A stretch of DNA of 34,778 nt from Hyphomonas sp. BRH_c22 (GCF_000961795.1 NZ_LADU01000117.1:1-34778); one strand, 5' to 3'. Positions 16,257 to 24,865 are shown, counted from the first letter of the stretch. The notes: generated by a model from the letters alone, not told the origin. Program-made: numbers and translations.

Positions 16257-17461
16257 CGCGGCCGGACCTGTCGTCGCAAGCGTTCAGGCGTTCGCCCCAT
16301 GCGACTCTGGCGCGGCTGGTTGAAGAGGGGCCGTTTTGCGAGATCAGGCTGCCCTTTTTCGGGCCGGTGCTGTGCGCAACGCGTCATTCAGCCATCCAGG
16401 CCCTGCTGAAGGACGCAGACCATTTCGCGGTCGATGCGCGCAATGCGGGGCACAGGTCGGCCTTTGGCCTGCCGTTCCTGCCTAAGGTTTTCCGCACGCT
16501 GGCGAACAATGTCCTCTCGCTCGATGATCCGGACCACAGGCGGCTGCGGCAGCTGGCGGATGGCCCGTTCCGGCGGGTCAGCATCGAGGCGATGCGGCCG
16601 CAGATATTGGAGGAGGTCAACCGGTTGCTTGAGGAATACATGGCCAGCGGCGACCCGGATCTTGTGGCCGGGTTCTGCCGCAAGCTGCCGCTTCAGGTGA
16701 TCTATACGGTACTGGGCATGAGCGAGGCGACACGGGCCCGGTTTGACGTCGCCATGGGCGCGTTCAGCGGGAACGAATCGCCCCTGATGATGCTGCGCGC
16801 GGCCTTTGCGCTCAGCCCCCTGCTTAAGGCCCTGCGCGGCGAGCTTGCCGACTTGCGCCGCGATCCGCGCCCCGGCCTGATGAGCGAGCTTGTCCATGCC
16901 GGGGAGGCTGGCGAGCAGATGAGCGAGGACGAACTGGTGACGATGGTGTTCATCCTGTTCGTCGCGGGCCATGAAACGACCACGCACCTGCTCTCGGCCA
17001 GCATTTATGCCCTGTTGACCGTGCCCGGCGCCGCCGAGACCTTTCGCGGCCTTGAGGGCGAGGACCTGTCGGCCGCCGTCGACGAACTGATGCGGTTCAC
17101 CGGGCCGGTGCAGATGACGAAGCCGCGTTTCGTGCGCGAGGACATGGCATTCGAGGGCCGGGCGCTGAAAAGGGGCGAGAAGGTGATAGGCCTGCTGGCG
17201 GCCGGCAATGTCGACCCGGACGTGTTCGGCAATCCGCTGGCGCTGGACCTTGCGCGGCGTCCCAACCGTCATCTCGGCTGGGGCAGCGGTCCGCACATGT
17301 GCCTTGGCCTGCACCTCGCCAAGGCTGAGGCCGAGATCGCGCTCTCCGAACTGTTCCGGCGGGCGCCGGGCATGAAGCTGCAGGCGCCGCCGGATACGCT
17401 CAAATGGGTCAAACGGTCGGGCCTGCGGGGGCTTGAGTCGCTGCCCGTCAGCCTGTCCTGA
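16253..17461 (+). CDS. Cytochrome P450
   Basis: 402 residues, the usual length of a soluble bacterial class I P450. The I-helix oxygen-activation motif is FVAGHETTTHLL. The K-helix ExxR is ELMR in AAVDELMRF. The heme loop is WGSGPHMCLG, with Trp instead of the common Phe at the first position, which the family pattern allows. The C-terminus follows with HLAKAEAEIALSEL. It would hydroxylate a small hydrophobic molecule using electrons from a ferredoxin partner, and no ferredoxin or reductase gene is adjacent. It starts at a GTG overlapping the stop of the small basic ORF, with GGAAGG upstream. Substrate unknown. Confidence 0.95.
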   Translation: MTRPDLSSQAFRRSPHATLARLVEEGPFCEIRLPFFGPVLCATRHSAIQALLKDADHFAVDARNAGHRSAFGLPFLPKVFRTLANNVLSLDDPDHRRLRQLADGPFRRVSIEAMRPQILEEVNRLLEEYMASGDPDLVAGFCRKLPLQVIYTVLGMSEATRARFDVAMGAFSGNESPLMMLRAAFALSPLLKALRGELADLRRDPRPGLMSELVHAGEAGEQMSEDELVTMVFILFVAGHETTTHLLSASIYALLTVPGAAETFRGLEGEDLSAAVDELMRFTGPVQMTKPRFVREDMAFEGRALKRGEKVIGLLAAGNVDPDVFGNPLALDLARRPNRHLGWGSGPHMCLGLHLAKAEAEIALSELFRRAPGMKLQAPPDTLKWVKRSGLRGLESLPVSLS

Positions 17462-17552
17462 GGCCGGGGCGCCCTGAACCTGCTGCGTTTGCGCCTCAAG
17501 GTTCCACAATCACGCCTTTCCCGCGCCGTGAACAAGACTATAAGTGCGCGCC

Positions 17553-18833
17553 ATGGATAGATTGAACATCATTGGCGGCGCTCAGCTGAATGGCCGCATT
17601 CCCGTCTCTGGCGCCAAGAACTCGGCGCTGAAGCTCATGGTCGCATGCCTGCTGACCGACGAGCCCATCACGCTCACCAATATGCCGAGCCTCGCGGACA
17701 CGCGGTTCCTGGCGCAACTGCTGGAAACGCTGGGTGTCGAGGTTTACTGGCCGAAGGGCGAGTCGACCTGCCACCTGAATGCGGCGGAGCTGAAAAGCAC
17801 GATCGCGCCCTATGAACAGGTGCGCAAGATGCGGGCGAGCTTCAATGTGCTCGGCCCGCTGATCGCCCGTTCCGGCCATGCCACCGTGTCGCTGCCCGGC
17901 GGCTGTGCCATCGGCGCGCGTCCGGTCGACCTGCACCTGCAGGCACTGCAAGCCATGGGCGCGGACCTGAAAGTCGAGAGCGGCTACGTCAAGGCCGCTG
18001 CGATCCAGGGCCTGAAGGGCGCCCATATCGTGTTCTCCATGCCGAGCGTCGGCGCGACCGAGCATGCAATGCTGACGGCGACGCTGGCCAAGGGCGAGAC
18101 CATTCTCGAAAACGCCGCGCGCGAGCCCGAAATCGAAGACCTGGCCGATTGCCTCAACAGCATGGGCGCAAAGGTGAGCGGCGCGGGCACATCGACGATC
18201 CGCATCCAAGGTGTGGAAAAGCTGCATGGCACGACCCATGCGGTGATGCCGGACCGGATCGAGGCAGGCACCTATGCCATGGCGGCGGCGGCGGCTGGCG
18301 GCGACGTCACGCTGGATGGCGCCCCGGTCGAGGCGCTTGGCGCGATGATCGCCAAGCTGCGCGAGGCCGGTGTCACGGTCGATGCCGACGAGGCGGCCCA
18401 CACGCTGCGCATCCGCCGCAATGGCACGCGCCTGAAGGCCGTCAGCGTCTCGACCCAGCCGCATCCCGGCTTTCCGACAGACCTGCAGGCCCAGTTCATG
18501 GCCCTGATGAGCCTTGCCGACGGCACCAGCATCATCCGCGAGACGATCTTCGAGAACCGCTTCATGCATGCGCCCGAATTGTCGCGCCTTGGAGCCGACA
18601 TAAATGTGCGGGGGCAGGAGGCCGTGGTCAAAGGCGTGCCGCACCTGACAGGGGCGCCGGTGATGGCGACCGACCTGCGCGCGTCGGTTTCTCTTGTCAT
18701 CGCAGGGCTTGCCGCAGAAGGTGAGACTGTGGTGAACCGTATCTACCATCTGGACCGCGGCTTTGAGCGGCTGGAAACGAAATTGAATGCCTGCGGCGCA
18801 AATATCCAGCGCCTGTCAGGCGAGGACGAGTAA
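17553..18833 (+). CDS. murA: UDP-N-acetylglucosamine 1-carboxyvinyltransferase
   Basis: 426 residues from the ATG at 17553, which gives the canonical MDRLNIIGG start; a GTG three codons earlier is less likely. MurA transfers enolpyruvate from PEP to UDP-GlcNAc, the first committed step of peptidoglycan synthesis, in the cytoplasm. Lys22-Asn23 (SGAKNSALK) bind substrate. The catalytic cysteine is Cys118 in [15 protein letters not shown], so fosfomycin sensitivity is expected from the Cys rather than Asp form. It heads a close plus-strand cluster with a DUF2948 gene nine bases downstream, then hisD and UPF0262. This order is common in alphaproteobacteria. Confidence 0.98.
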   Translation: MDRLNIIGGAQLNGRIPVSGAKNSALKLMVACLLTDEPITLTNMPSLADTRFLAQLLETLGVEVYWPKGESTCHLNAAELKSTIAPYEQVRKMRASFNVLGPLIARSGHATVSLPGGCAIGARPVDLHLQALQAMGADLKVESGYVKAAAIQGLKGAHIVFSMPSVGATEHAMLTATLAKGETILENAAREPEIEDLADCLNSMGAKVSGAGTSTIRIQGVEKLHGTTHAVMPDRIEAGTYAMAAAAAGGDVTLDGAPVEALGAMIAKLREAGVTVDADEAAHTLRIRRNGTRLKAVSVSTQPHPGFPTDLQAQFMALMSLADGTSIIRETIFENRFMHAPELSRLGADINVRGQEAVVKGVPHLTGAPVMATDLRASVSLVIAGLAAEGETVVNRIYHLDRGFERLETKLNACGANIQRLSGEDE

Positions 18834-18842
18834 GGGACTGGG

Positions 18843-19295
18843 ATGTCTGAACCACACGCGCTGCGTCTCCTGGCCGAAACGGCCGAGGATCTTCAGGTCA
18901 TTGCGGCGGCTGTCCAGGATTCCGTCGTGAAGGCTGGCAGCCTAAAATATGAAGCCCGCAAGAACCGCTTCTCGCTGGAACTCAACCGCTTTCGCTGGGA
19001 AGCCGGCCAGCCCCGCGCAAAGGAAGGCGCGCGCGTGCGCTCGCTGCTGGCCTTTGACGGCGTGCTGGGCGCGAAGACGCGGGCCGTCACCAAGGCCGAT
19101 CCGGAACTGATCCTCTCCCTGCTCGACGTGAGCTTCACGCTGGCAGACGAGCCGCCGGGTGGCACGGTCACGCTGCTGTTTGCGGGCGATGGCGAAATCA
19201 CGCTGAACGTTGAAGTGCTCGACGCCACCCTGCTCGACAGCGATTATGTCTGGCCGACGCGCAACCTGCCGAGCCACGAGCGGAGGCGTCGCTAG
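18843..19295 (+). CDS. DUF2948 family protein
   Basis: 150 residues. The sequence LRLLAETAEDLQVIAAAVQDSVV, then a RFSLELNRFRWE block and a C-terminal YVWPTRNLPSHER, is that of DUF2948, a conserved alphaproteobacterial protein typically found between murA and hisD, as here. Function is unknown. It is soluble, with no membrane segment or signal peptide. It lies nine bases after murA, and its stop is immediately followed by the GTG of hisD, so it belongs to the same transcript. Confidence 0.9.
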   Translation: MSEPHALRLLAETAEDLQVIAAAVQDSVVKAGSLKYEARKNRFSLELNRFRWEAGQPRAKEGARVRSLLAFDGVLGAKTRAVTKADPELILSLLDVSFTLADEPPGGTVTLLFAGDGEITLNVEVLDATLLDSDYVWPTRNLPSHERRRR

Positions 19296-20603
19296 GTGGC
19301 GCGCCGCTTCGATTCCACCGCGCCTGGATTCAAGGATGCGTTTGCTGCCTTTCTCGGTGAAGACCGGGGAACGGGGCATGACGTGGCCAGCATCGTGGCC
19401 AGGATCCTGAATGATGTCGAAAGCCACGGCGGCAGGGCGGTGGCCGATTACACGGCCAAGTATGACGAGCTGCAGATCGACCCGACCACGCTGGAATCCG
19501 ACAATGTGAACCTGCATGCGCTGGCGGCAGACTGCCCGGCTGACCTGCGCGAAGCCATCGATTTCGCGCATGACCGGATTGCGGCCTATCATGCGGCCCA
19601 GCGCCCGGCAGACCATTCCTTCACCGACAGCGCAGGCGTCGAGCTGGGCTGGCGCTGGACGGCGCTGGAAAGCGTCGGCGTCTATGTTCCCGGTGGGCGG
19701 GCGAGCTATCCCTCGTCGGTCCTGATGAATACGGTCCCGGCGAAGATTGCCGGCGTGGAGCGCATCGTCATGGTTGCGCCTGCACCCGGCGGCGAACTGG
19801 CACCGGCCGTGGCCTATGCCGCGCTGAAGGCCGGCGTACACGAGTTCTACCCGATTGGCGGAGCGCAGGCCGTCGGCGCGCTGGCCTTCGGGGCCGGGCG
19901 GCTGAGGCCCGTCGACAAGATTGTCGGTCCGGGTAATGCCTTCGTAGCAGAGGCCAAGCGCCAGGTGTTCGGCCGCGTCGGCATCGACACGATTGCAGGC
20001 CCGTCGGAAATCCTGATCATCGCAGACCACACGGCCAACCCGGACTGGGTTGCGGCCGATCTCCTCTCCCAGGCCGAGCATGACCCCTCCAGCCAGTCGA
20101 TCCTGATTACTGTGGATCAGTCTGTGGGCAAAGCTGTGGAAATCTCTGTGGAAAACCAGTTGAAGGAACTGGCGACCGGCGAACGCGCCCGGGTTTCCTG
20201 GGAACGCCACGGCGCGATCGTCACCGTGCCGGACCTCGGTACCGCCGCCGCAATTGCCAACCAGATCGCGGCGGAGCACCTCGAACTCGCCATTGACGAT
20301 CCTGACGCGCTGTTGCCGCAGATCCGGCATGCCGGGGCGGTTTTCCTCGGCCACCTGACACCGGAAGCCCTCGGCGACTATGTCACCGGTTCGAACCATG
20401 TCCTGCCGACCAGCCGGGCGGCCCGTTTCGGCTCCGGCCTTGGCCTTTATGACTTCCTCAAACGGATGAGTGTCCAGCGCGTCAGTTCCCGGGGCTTTGC
20501 CGCGCTTGCGCCCGCTGCCATCAGGCTGGCGGAGGCGGAACGCCTGCCGGCGCATGCGCGCTCGGTCTCGATCCGCACCAACCGGGGGGAGGGCGATGGG
20601 TGA
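19296..20603 (+). CDS. hisD: Histidinol dehydrogenase
   Basis: 435 residues starting at a GTG directly after the DUF2948 stop. HisD carries out the last two oxidations of histidine synthesis, histidinol to histidine, with NAD and zinc. Family landmarks include [63 protein letters not shown] (zinc-ligand Gln and His) and [19 protein letters not shown], with a late [11 protein letters not shown] supplying the C-terminal histidine. Around codons 272-287 lies an unusual four-unit 12-base repeat (see repeat entry) encoding a four-residue periodicity in a variable region. The stop overlaps the ATG of the UPF0262 gene by eight bases. Confidence 0.98.
   Translation: MARRFDSTAPGFKDAFAAFLGEDRGTGHDVASIVARILNDVESHGGRAVADYTAKYDELQIDPTTLESDNVNLHALAADCPADLREAIDFAHDRIAAYHAAQRPADHSFTDSAGVELGWRWTALESVGVYVPGGRASYPSSVLMNTVPAKIAGVERIVMVAPAPGGELAPAVAYAALKAGVHEFYPIGGAQAVGALAFGAGRLRPVDKIVGPGNAFVAEAKRQVFGRVGIDTIAGPSEILIIADHTANPDWVAADLLSQAEHDPSSQSILITVDQSVGKAVEISVENQLKELATGERARVSWERHGAIVTVPDLGTAAAIANQIAAEHLELAIDDPDALLPQIRHAGAVFLGHLTPEALGDYVTGSNHVLPTSRAARFGSGLGLYDFLKRMSVQRVSSRGFAALAPAAIRLAEAERLPAHARSVSIRTNRGEGDG
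20110..20157 (+). repeat. Four phased 12-bp units inside hisD, DnaA-box-like
   Basis: CTGTGG recurs at 20110, 20122, 20134 and 20146, exactly every 12 bases, each followed by six variable bases. The units begin CTGTGGATC, CTGTGGGCA, CTGTGGAAA and CTGTGGAAA. Read on the minus strand they resemble DnaA boxes (consensus TTATNCACA): TGTGGATCA and TGTGGAAAA differ from the complement TGTGNATAA at one base each. Because 12 is a multiple of three, the repeat is also a protein repeat with Val second in each four-residue unit. The repeat itself is certain; any DNA-binding role is speculative. Confidence 0.6.
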
Positions 20604-21072
20604 TAACCGGCTGATATCGGTCAGTATTGACGAAGACACGCTGGGCGCGACCAGCCCCGACGCCGAACATGAGCGCCGCGTGGCGATTTTCGACCTGATC
20701 GAGGAAAACAGTTTCGCCCTGCCGGGCCATGATCGCGGCCCCTATGCGCTCACCCTGTCACAGGTCGAGCGCAAGCTGGTCTTTGCGGTCCGCGACGAGG
20801 CCGGGGAAGACGTGCACACGTTCATCCTGTCGATGGGGCCGTTCCGGGGCGTGATCCGCGACTATTTCATGATCTGCGACAGCTATTACGATGCCATACG
20901 CAACCAGACCCCGCACCAGATCGAGGCGATCGACATGGCGCGGCGCGGCGTCCACAATGAGGGCTCGGAGCTCGTCGCCGAACGGCTGGAAGGCAAGGTC
21001 GAGGTCGATTTCACCACCGCCCGCCGACTCTTCACCCTGATCTGCGCCCTGCATGCCGGGCAGACGCGATAG
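20596..21072 (+). CDS. UPF0262 family protein
   Basis: 158 residues from the ATG at 20596, overlapping the hisD stop. The sequence [12 protein letters not shown], the acidic [17 protein letters not shown], then [23 protein letters not shown] and a C-terminal [13 protein letters not shown] is that of the UPF0262 family. This uncharacterised alphaproteobacterial family almost always follows hisD. It is a soluble protein of normal family length. It is the last gene of the murA operon here; in many relatives a low-molecular-weight phosphatase gene and infA follow directly, but in this genome a minus-strand cupin gene is placed between. Confidence 0.93.
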   Translation: MGDNRLISVSIDEDTLGATSPDAEHERRVAIFDLIEENSFALPGHDRGPYALTLSQVERKLVFAVRDEAGEDVHTFILSMGPFRGVIRDYFMICDSYYDAIRNQTPHQIEAIDMARRGVHNEGSELVAERLEGKVEVDFTTARRLFTLICALHAGQTR

Positions 21073-21084
21073 GCCGTCTCCTGT

Positions 21085-21618
21085 TCAGGTGGCAAACAGG
21101 GCTTTCGCTCTTTCCACGTCATAAGCCCGTTCGGTCAGGTTCTCCGGGTCCCATTCGCTGCGATGGATGCCGAAGAAGTCGCCGCCATAGACGTGGATCG
21201 CCCCGGTCAGTTTCTGAATGGGGTTCGTCACCGAATGAATGATGTCCTTGCCGAGTGGCGTGACATCGCCCGTCGACATCGCTTTCGCGCCAGCGGCTTC
21301 GATACGGCCATCCGGATCGTCCTTGATTCGCCGCCAGAAGATATTGTCCTCGCGGCCGCCATAGACACCGATGACCGCCCACATTTCGTGATTGTGCGGC
21401 ATCAGGGTCATGCCCGGTTTCCAGACCACATTCAGGATGGTGAGGTCATCTGCCCGATAGATCGGGAAGATACCCCCTGCCGTCGGTTCGCCGACGGCGG
21501 CCAGCACGTCCGCCGGGTCGCTGAAGGCGCGCGCCGTGAGATCGTGCACGGCCTTGTGGGTCGGGTCAGCGGCCACCGCCGCGCGGCAGTCTTCGACGAA
21601 GCGGTCAAGATCAAGCAT
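21085..21618 (-). CDS. Cupin-fold metal-dependent enzyme, cysteine dioxygenase-like
   Basis: 177 residues from the ATG at 21618, chosen because GGAGG sits five bases upstream; the frame continues without meaning to 21750. The core has PHNHEMWAVIGVYGGREDNIFWRR, giving the His-x-His and downstream residues of the first cupin metal motif. Later GKDIIHSVTNP supplies the third histidine, followed by IHVYGGDFFG. It resembles predicted double-stranded beta-helix enzymes related to cysteine dioxygenase (COG5553 type). Substrate is unknown. It is convergent to the murA cluster and divergent from infA, so the 21619-21776 gap carries two promoters. Confidence 0.8.
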   Translation of the reverse strand: MLDLDRFVEDCRAAVAADPTHKAVHDLTARAFSDPADVLAAVGEPTAGGIFPIYRADDLTILNVVWKPGMTLMPHNHEMWAVIGVYGGREDNIFWRRIKDDPDGRIEAAGAKAMSTGDVTPLGKDIIHSVTNPIQKLTGAIHVYGGDFFGIHRSEWDPENLTERAYDVERAKALFAT

Positions 21619-21693
21619 GGTATCCTCCAGGGCCGATAATCGTAAGTCAGGATGACCCGGCGAACAACCACGGACCCATCTGACCTTCCAAGC

Positions 21694-21722
21694 TTGCCGG
21701 AATCTGTGCAAAGGGCTATGGC
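21694..21722 (+). promoter_or_regulatory. Candidate housekeeping promoter of infA-maf
   Basis: TTGCCG at 21694 and GCTATGGC at 21715-21722 resemble the alphaproteobacterial -35 (TTGAC-like) and -10 (GCTANAWC) elements with 15 bases between them. They lie about 55 bases before the infA ATG. This is a motif reading only. Confidence 0.3.
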
Positions 21723-21776
21723 GCGCCCTACATATGTTTCGGCGGCGCAACGGACCGCTCTGAATTTGGAGACTTC

Positions 21777-21995
21777 ATGTCGAAAGAAGAACTGATCGAA
21801 TTTGAAGGCACGGTCGTCGAACTGCTGCCGAACGCGACGTTCCGCGTTAAACTCGAGAACGAGCACGAAATCATCGCCCACACTGCAGGCAAGATGCGCA
21901 AGAACCGTATCCGCGTGCTGACCGGCGATAAGGTCATGGTTGAAATGACCCCCTACGACCTGACCAAGGGTCGCATCACCTACCGCTTCAAGTAG
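21777..21995 (+). CDS. infA: Translation initiation factor IF-1
   Basis: 72 residues, the exact usual length. The OB-fold sequence is complete: [40 protein letters not shown], then [31 protein letters not shown]-1 binds the ribosomal A site during initiation. GGAG lies five bases before the ATG. The maf gene begins five bases after its stop, so the two are probably one transcript, as in many alphaproteobacteria. Confidence 0.99.
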   Translation: MSKEELIEFEGTVVELLPNATFRVKLENEHEIIAHTAGKMRKNRIRVLTGDKVMVEMTPYDLTKGRITYRFK

Positions 21996-22000
21996 TATCC

Positions 22001-22591
22001 ATGGCGAGCTTCGGACACGCGCCGCTCATCCTTGCGAGCGCCAGTCCCCGCCGTCGGGACCTGCTCGCGCAGATCGGCATCGTCCCGGCCCGCATCGCCC
22101 CCACCGACATCGACGAAACGCGCCGCAAGGACGAGCCGCCGCGCGCACTGGCCGAACGCCTCGCCCGGGAGAAGGCGGCGGCGTGCGAGGCTGACGGTTT
22201 CGTTCTGGCGGCAGACACGGTGGTCGCGCTGGGCACCCGCAACCTGGAGAAGGCCGAGGACGCAGCCGAAGCCGAGGCCTTCCTGCGCCTTCTGTCGGGT
22301 CGGTCGCACCAGTGCATCACCGGGATTGCCGTGAAGGCGCCGGATGGCCGCGTGCAGTCGCGCACCGTCCTCGCCAGGGTGCGGATGAAACGCCTCACCG
22401 ATGAAGAGATCGCCGCCTATGTCGCCAGCGGCGAATGGCAGGGCAAGGCAGGCGGCTATGGCATCCAGGGCATGGCCGGCGGTTTCATCACGCATATCAA
22501 TGGCAGCTATACGGCGATTGTCGGCCTGCCATTATACGAAACGAAGTCTTTGCTTGAGGGCATGGGGTGGCGGGCGAGCCCATCCAGCTGA
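22001..22591 (+). CDS. maf: Maf-type nucleoside triphosphate pyrophosphatase
   Basis: 196 residues. The N-terminal ILASASPRRRDLL is the Maf signature, followed by LAREKAAA, ADTVV and a C-terminal GYGIQGMAGGFITHINGSYTAIVGLPLYET. The last block is closer to the YhdE (dTTP/UTP pyrophosphatase) branch than to YceF. The enzyme hydrolyses non-canonical or excess nucleotides to monophosphates and has been linked to septum control. It is five bases downstream of infA. It converges on the ECF sigma operon, with a palindromic repeat in the gap. Confidence 0.94.
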   Translation: MASFGHAPLILASASPRRRDLLAQIGIVPARIAPTDIDETRRKDEPPRALAERLAREKAAACEADGFVLAADTVVALGTRNLEKAEDAAEAEAFLRLLSGRSHQCITGIAVKAPDGRVQSRTVLARVRMKRLTDEEIAAYVASGEWQGKAGGYGIQGMAGGFITHINGSYTAIVGLPLYETKSLLEGMGWRASPSS

Positions 22592-22604
22592 TCTCCCAAA
22601 GCGG

Positions 22605-22622
22605 CTCATCCTGAGCGCTCAG
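22605..22622. repeat. Intergenic palindromic repeat copy (CTCATCCTGAGCG type)
   Basis: CTCATCCTGAGCG at 22605-22617 overlaps a perfect 12-base palindrome CTGAGCGCTCAG (22611-22622). The same 13 bases occur inverted at 30330-30342. Both copies sit between convergent genes. The motif resembles a small palindrome that I recall as common in alphaproteobacterial intergenic DNA. Confidence 0.5.
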
Positions 22623-22646
22623 ATCGGCCGCAGGCGAGCCCCCGTT

Positions 22647-22994
22647 TCAGGCCCGCTCGGTTGCCGCGACGGCGGCGAGGCTGAGCATGACGATGGCACC
22701 GATGCCCAGCCAGAGCGGATTGGCGCTGGCCAGCGCACTGATGTTTTCCTGCGCCTGAAGGATCGATGTCGTCAGCGAGGCATCAAGCCCGACAGAATCG
22801 GCCAGCAGTTTCGGCAACTGGGATGCCGCCAGAAGCGCGCCGCCCAGACCGGTTGCACCCAGCAGCAGCTTGCGCAGGCGGGCCTGCGCCCGGATGCGGC
22901 CCATCACCCTGTCCACGAAGGGCCGGGCCTCATGCTCGCGGTCTTCAGCAGCGAACAGGGCGGTCAGGTCGGCGTAAGTGTCTTGGTCTCGCAT
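22647..22994 (-). CDS. Small membrane protein, candidate anti-sigma partner of the ECF factor
   Basis: 115 residues from the ATG at 22994, which has GGAG eight bases upstream; the preceding sigma gene ends 13 bases earlier (stop at 23008-23010). The N-terminus TYADLTALFAAEDREHEARPFVDRVMGRI is an amphipathic cytoplasmic-looking part. It is followed by hydrophobic spans at about 44-59 and 90-113, giving two likely membrane helices. Small proteins of this layout directly after ECF sigma genes are often anti-sigma factors or modulators. No zinc-binding anti-sigma motif (HxxxCxxC) is present. Role inferred from position only. Confidence 0.6.
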   Translation of the reverse strand: MRDQDTYADLTALFAAEDREHEARPFVDRVMGRIRAQARLRKLLLGATGLGGALLAASQLPKLLADSVGLDASLTTSILQAQENISALASANPLWLGIGAIVMLSLAAVAATERA

Positions 22995-23007
22995 GGTGTC
23001 TACTCCA

Positions 23008-23532
23008 TCACGCCACTTGGGTGGCGGCAAGGTCTTTGCGAAGGGCGGCCACGCCGCGCGTCACATGGGATTTTATCGTACCGAGCGGCCATCCGGTCGC
23101 TTCGGCGGCCTCCCGGTGGCTCAGGCTGGCGGCGACACACAGGGTGACACAGATGCGCTGGGCCTCGGGCAGCCTGGCGAGGGCGCGCGACAGGTCCATC
23201 TTGTCGCCCGTGTCCGCAGCGGACCGGTCGAAGGGAATGATCTCGGCTGTCTCGTCAAATTCGATCTCCACTCTCTGGCGGCGGCGCACCTGCAGGAATT
23301 CGCGGTAGCAGATCGTGCAGATCCAGGCCGCGAACGTGCCCCCCGCATAAGTGCCGATTTTCTGCCAGGCGGTGAGGAAGGTCGCCTGGGCAATATCGTC
23401 CCCGTCGCTGGCCGTGCCCGTCAGGCGCCGGGCCATGCCCCGCACCCTGGCCTGGTGGCGCCGCACGAGTTCGGCAAAGGCGCTCTCGCTGCCGCGAGCG
23501 GCATCGGCTGCCAGGTCAGGGTCGGTGCGCAT
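23008..23532 (-). CDS. ECF RNA polymerase sigma factor
   Basis: 174 residues from the ATG at 23532, chosen because GGGAGG lies seven bases upstream; the frame extends a further 48 codons without similarity. Region 2 is seen in FAELVRRHQARVRGMARRLTG and DDIAQATFLTAWQKI, and region 4 in LPEAQRICVTLCVAASLSHREAAEATGWPLGTIKSHVTRGVAALR. Sigma-3 is absent, as in ECF factors. It sits between two membrane-protein genes on the same strand with short gaps, forming a probable three-gene signalling operon. Target promoters are unknown. Confidence 0.93.
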   Translation of the reverse strand: MRTDPDLAADAARGSESAFAELVRRHQARVRGMARRLTGTASDGDDIAQATFLTAWQKIGTYAGGTFAAWICTICYREFLQVRRRQRVEIEFDETAEIIPFDRSAADTGDKMDLSRALARLPEAQRICVTLCVAASLSHREAAEATGWPLGTIKSHVTRGVAALRKDLAATQVA

Positions 23533-23563
23533 GTCGGTGCCTCCCGCAGCGACGATCCAGAGA

Positions 23564-23935
23564 TCAGGCCGGTTTGCGGCCATGACCGAATGCCCAGAGG
23601 CCAAGATACGCCAGTCCGAGGAAAACCGGAAATGCGGCCACGCCGAGCATGGGCAGCAGGGCATCGCCGTCCTCAAAGTTGACCATCATGCCGAGCACGC
23701 CAAAAGCGGCGCCGAATGCGATGAACAGCACGCCGCGGCGCAGGTCGGCACGGACCGGATCGACCAGCAGGGACATTTTCTCGATCAGTTCCGGCGAGAC
23801 GGTCTGGCCGGCATCGATGGCGTGGCGCACGGTTTCATGGGCCGTCAGGCGCTTGCGATAGTTGAAATAGCTGACCAGCCAGATGCAGACCGGTACGACA
23901 GAAAACAGGACGATTGGGACGAGGACGTCTTCCAT
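23564..23935 (-). CDS. DUF6249-like membrane protein, first gene of the ECF operon
   Basis: 123 residues with three probable membrane helices at about 5-24, 68-84 and 93-114. Between the first and second is a charged segment with RKRLTAHETVRHAIDAGQTVSPELIEK and then DLRRGVLFIAFG, a pattern I associate with the DUF6249 family. It is 31 bases upstream of the ECF sigma start on the same strand. It may be the membrane sensor or anti-sigma component, or an uncharacterised accessory. Function unknown. Confidence 0.7.
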   Translation of the reverse strand: MEDVLVPIVLFSVVPVCIWLVSYFNYRKRLTAHETVRHAIDAGQTVSPELIEKMSLLVDPVRADLRRGVLFIAFGAAFGVLGMMVNFEDGDALLPMLGVAAFPVFLGLAYLGLWAFGHGRKPA

Positions 23936-24087
23936 GATGATGTCTTTCTTACAGTTTCACCGGATCATTTTGCCCGGCTTCAAGGGGTAGATGCCGCGAG
24001 GCAGGCATTTGGATGCAGCCGGGTGAAAAAACTTCCTGCCGCGATTGCTTGCAGGGGCCGGAGCACGCCTGTAATCGCGGTGGCGAC

Positions 24088-24801
24088 ATGGTGAAACTGA
24101 CCCCCAAAGCCAAAAAGCGCCCGCATGTGGCGGCTGATCTCGCCACGCGGTCCGGGCGCAAACGGGCGCGGCGGGAGCTTGTATGGGGCGACCACGGCTT
24201 CCTGCGGGCCCGGTTCAGCAATCTGCACCAGATCGCGCCCGGCATGTGGCGCGCGAACCAGCCCTCGCCGCGCCAGATCGCGGCCCACGCGAAGGAACGG
24301 GGCATCCGCACCATCATCAACCTGCGCGGGACCAGTACCAAGGGCTATTACCTGCTGGAAAAGGAGGCCTGCGAGGCGGCGGGCATCGCACTGGTCGATT
24401 TCCAGGTCTTTTCCCGGGACACGCCCACGCGGGAAGCCATCTTCGCTGCGCGCGACCTGTTCGAGCGAATTGCATATCCGGCGCTGATGCACTGCAAGTC
24501 GGGGGCTGACCGGGCGGGCCTGATGGCTGTCCTGTACAAGCTGCTGCACGAAAAGGTGCCGTTCGAGGAGGCGCGAGAGCAGCTTTCGTTCAAGTACCTG
24601 CACATCAAGCATGGCAAGACCGGCATGCTGGACTGGTTTTTCGACGCCTATGCGCGGTTCAATGCGGGCCGGGCGCGTACGGACTGGAAACCCTTCCTCG
24701 ACTGGGTCGCCGAAGACTATGACCGCGCCGCCGTGAAGGCCGAATTTCTCGAATCGTTCGGCAGCAAAGTGCAGTTCGACAAGATTATCGGGCGGGAATA
24801 G
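24088..24801 (+). CDS. Tyrosine/dual-specificity protein phosphatase-like protein
   Basis: 237 residues from the ATG at 24088. The active site HCKSGADRAG carries the Cys-x5-Arg signature of cysteine phosphatases (Cys136, Arg142). It is preceded by GMWRANQPSPRQIAAHAKERGIRTIINLRG, typical of bacterial dual-specificity-like phosphatases. The N-terminus is strongly basic and there is no signal peptide. The enzyme would dephosphorylate protein tyrosine/serine or another phosphate ester; the substrate is not clear. An earlier in-frame start (24013) adds 25 residues with no similarity. It diverges from the DUF6249-ECF operon across a 152-base gap. Confidence 0.85.
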   Translation: MVKLTPKAKKRPHVAADLATRSGRKRARRELVWGDHGFLRARFSNLHQIAPGMWRANQPSPRQIAAHAKERGIRTIINLRGTSTKGYYLLEKEACEAAGIALVDFQVFSRDTPTREAIFAARDLFERIAYPALMHCKSGADRAGLMAVLYKLLHEKVPFEEAREQLSFKYLHIKHGKTGMLDWFFDAYARFNAGRARTDWKPFLDWVAEDYDRAAVKAEFLESFGSKVQFDKIIGRE

Positions 24802-24865
24802 GCGCTTTCCCTGTCACCAGATTCATGATTGCCTTGGCACCTGAGCTGATCATGGAGATGCCGGA

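Noticed and set aside
16253..17461. Trp in place of Phe in the P450 heme loop as an anomaly
   Set aside because: The accepted P450 cysteine pattern permits Trp at this position, so it is a normal variant.
18942..20639. A 565-codon minus-strand open frame across DUF2948 and hisD
   Set aside because: It spans two recognised genes in antisense, with Arg/Ala/Gly-rich low-information sequence and no motifs.
23936..24087. GTGAAAC motifs in the gap upstream of the ECF operon, resembling an ECF -35 element
   Set aside because: They lie too close to a start codon or in the wrong place for a -10 partner, so no autoregulatory promoter can be claimed.
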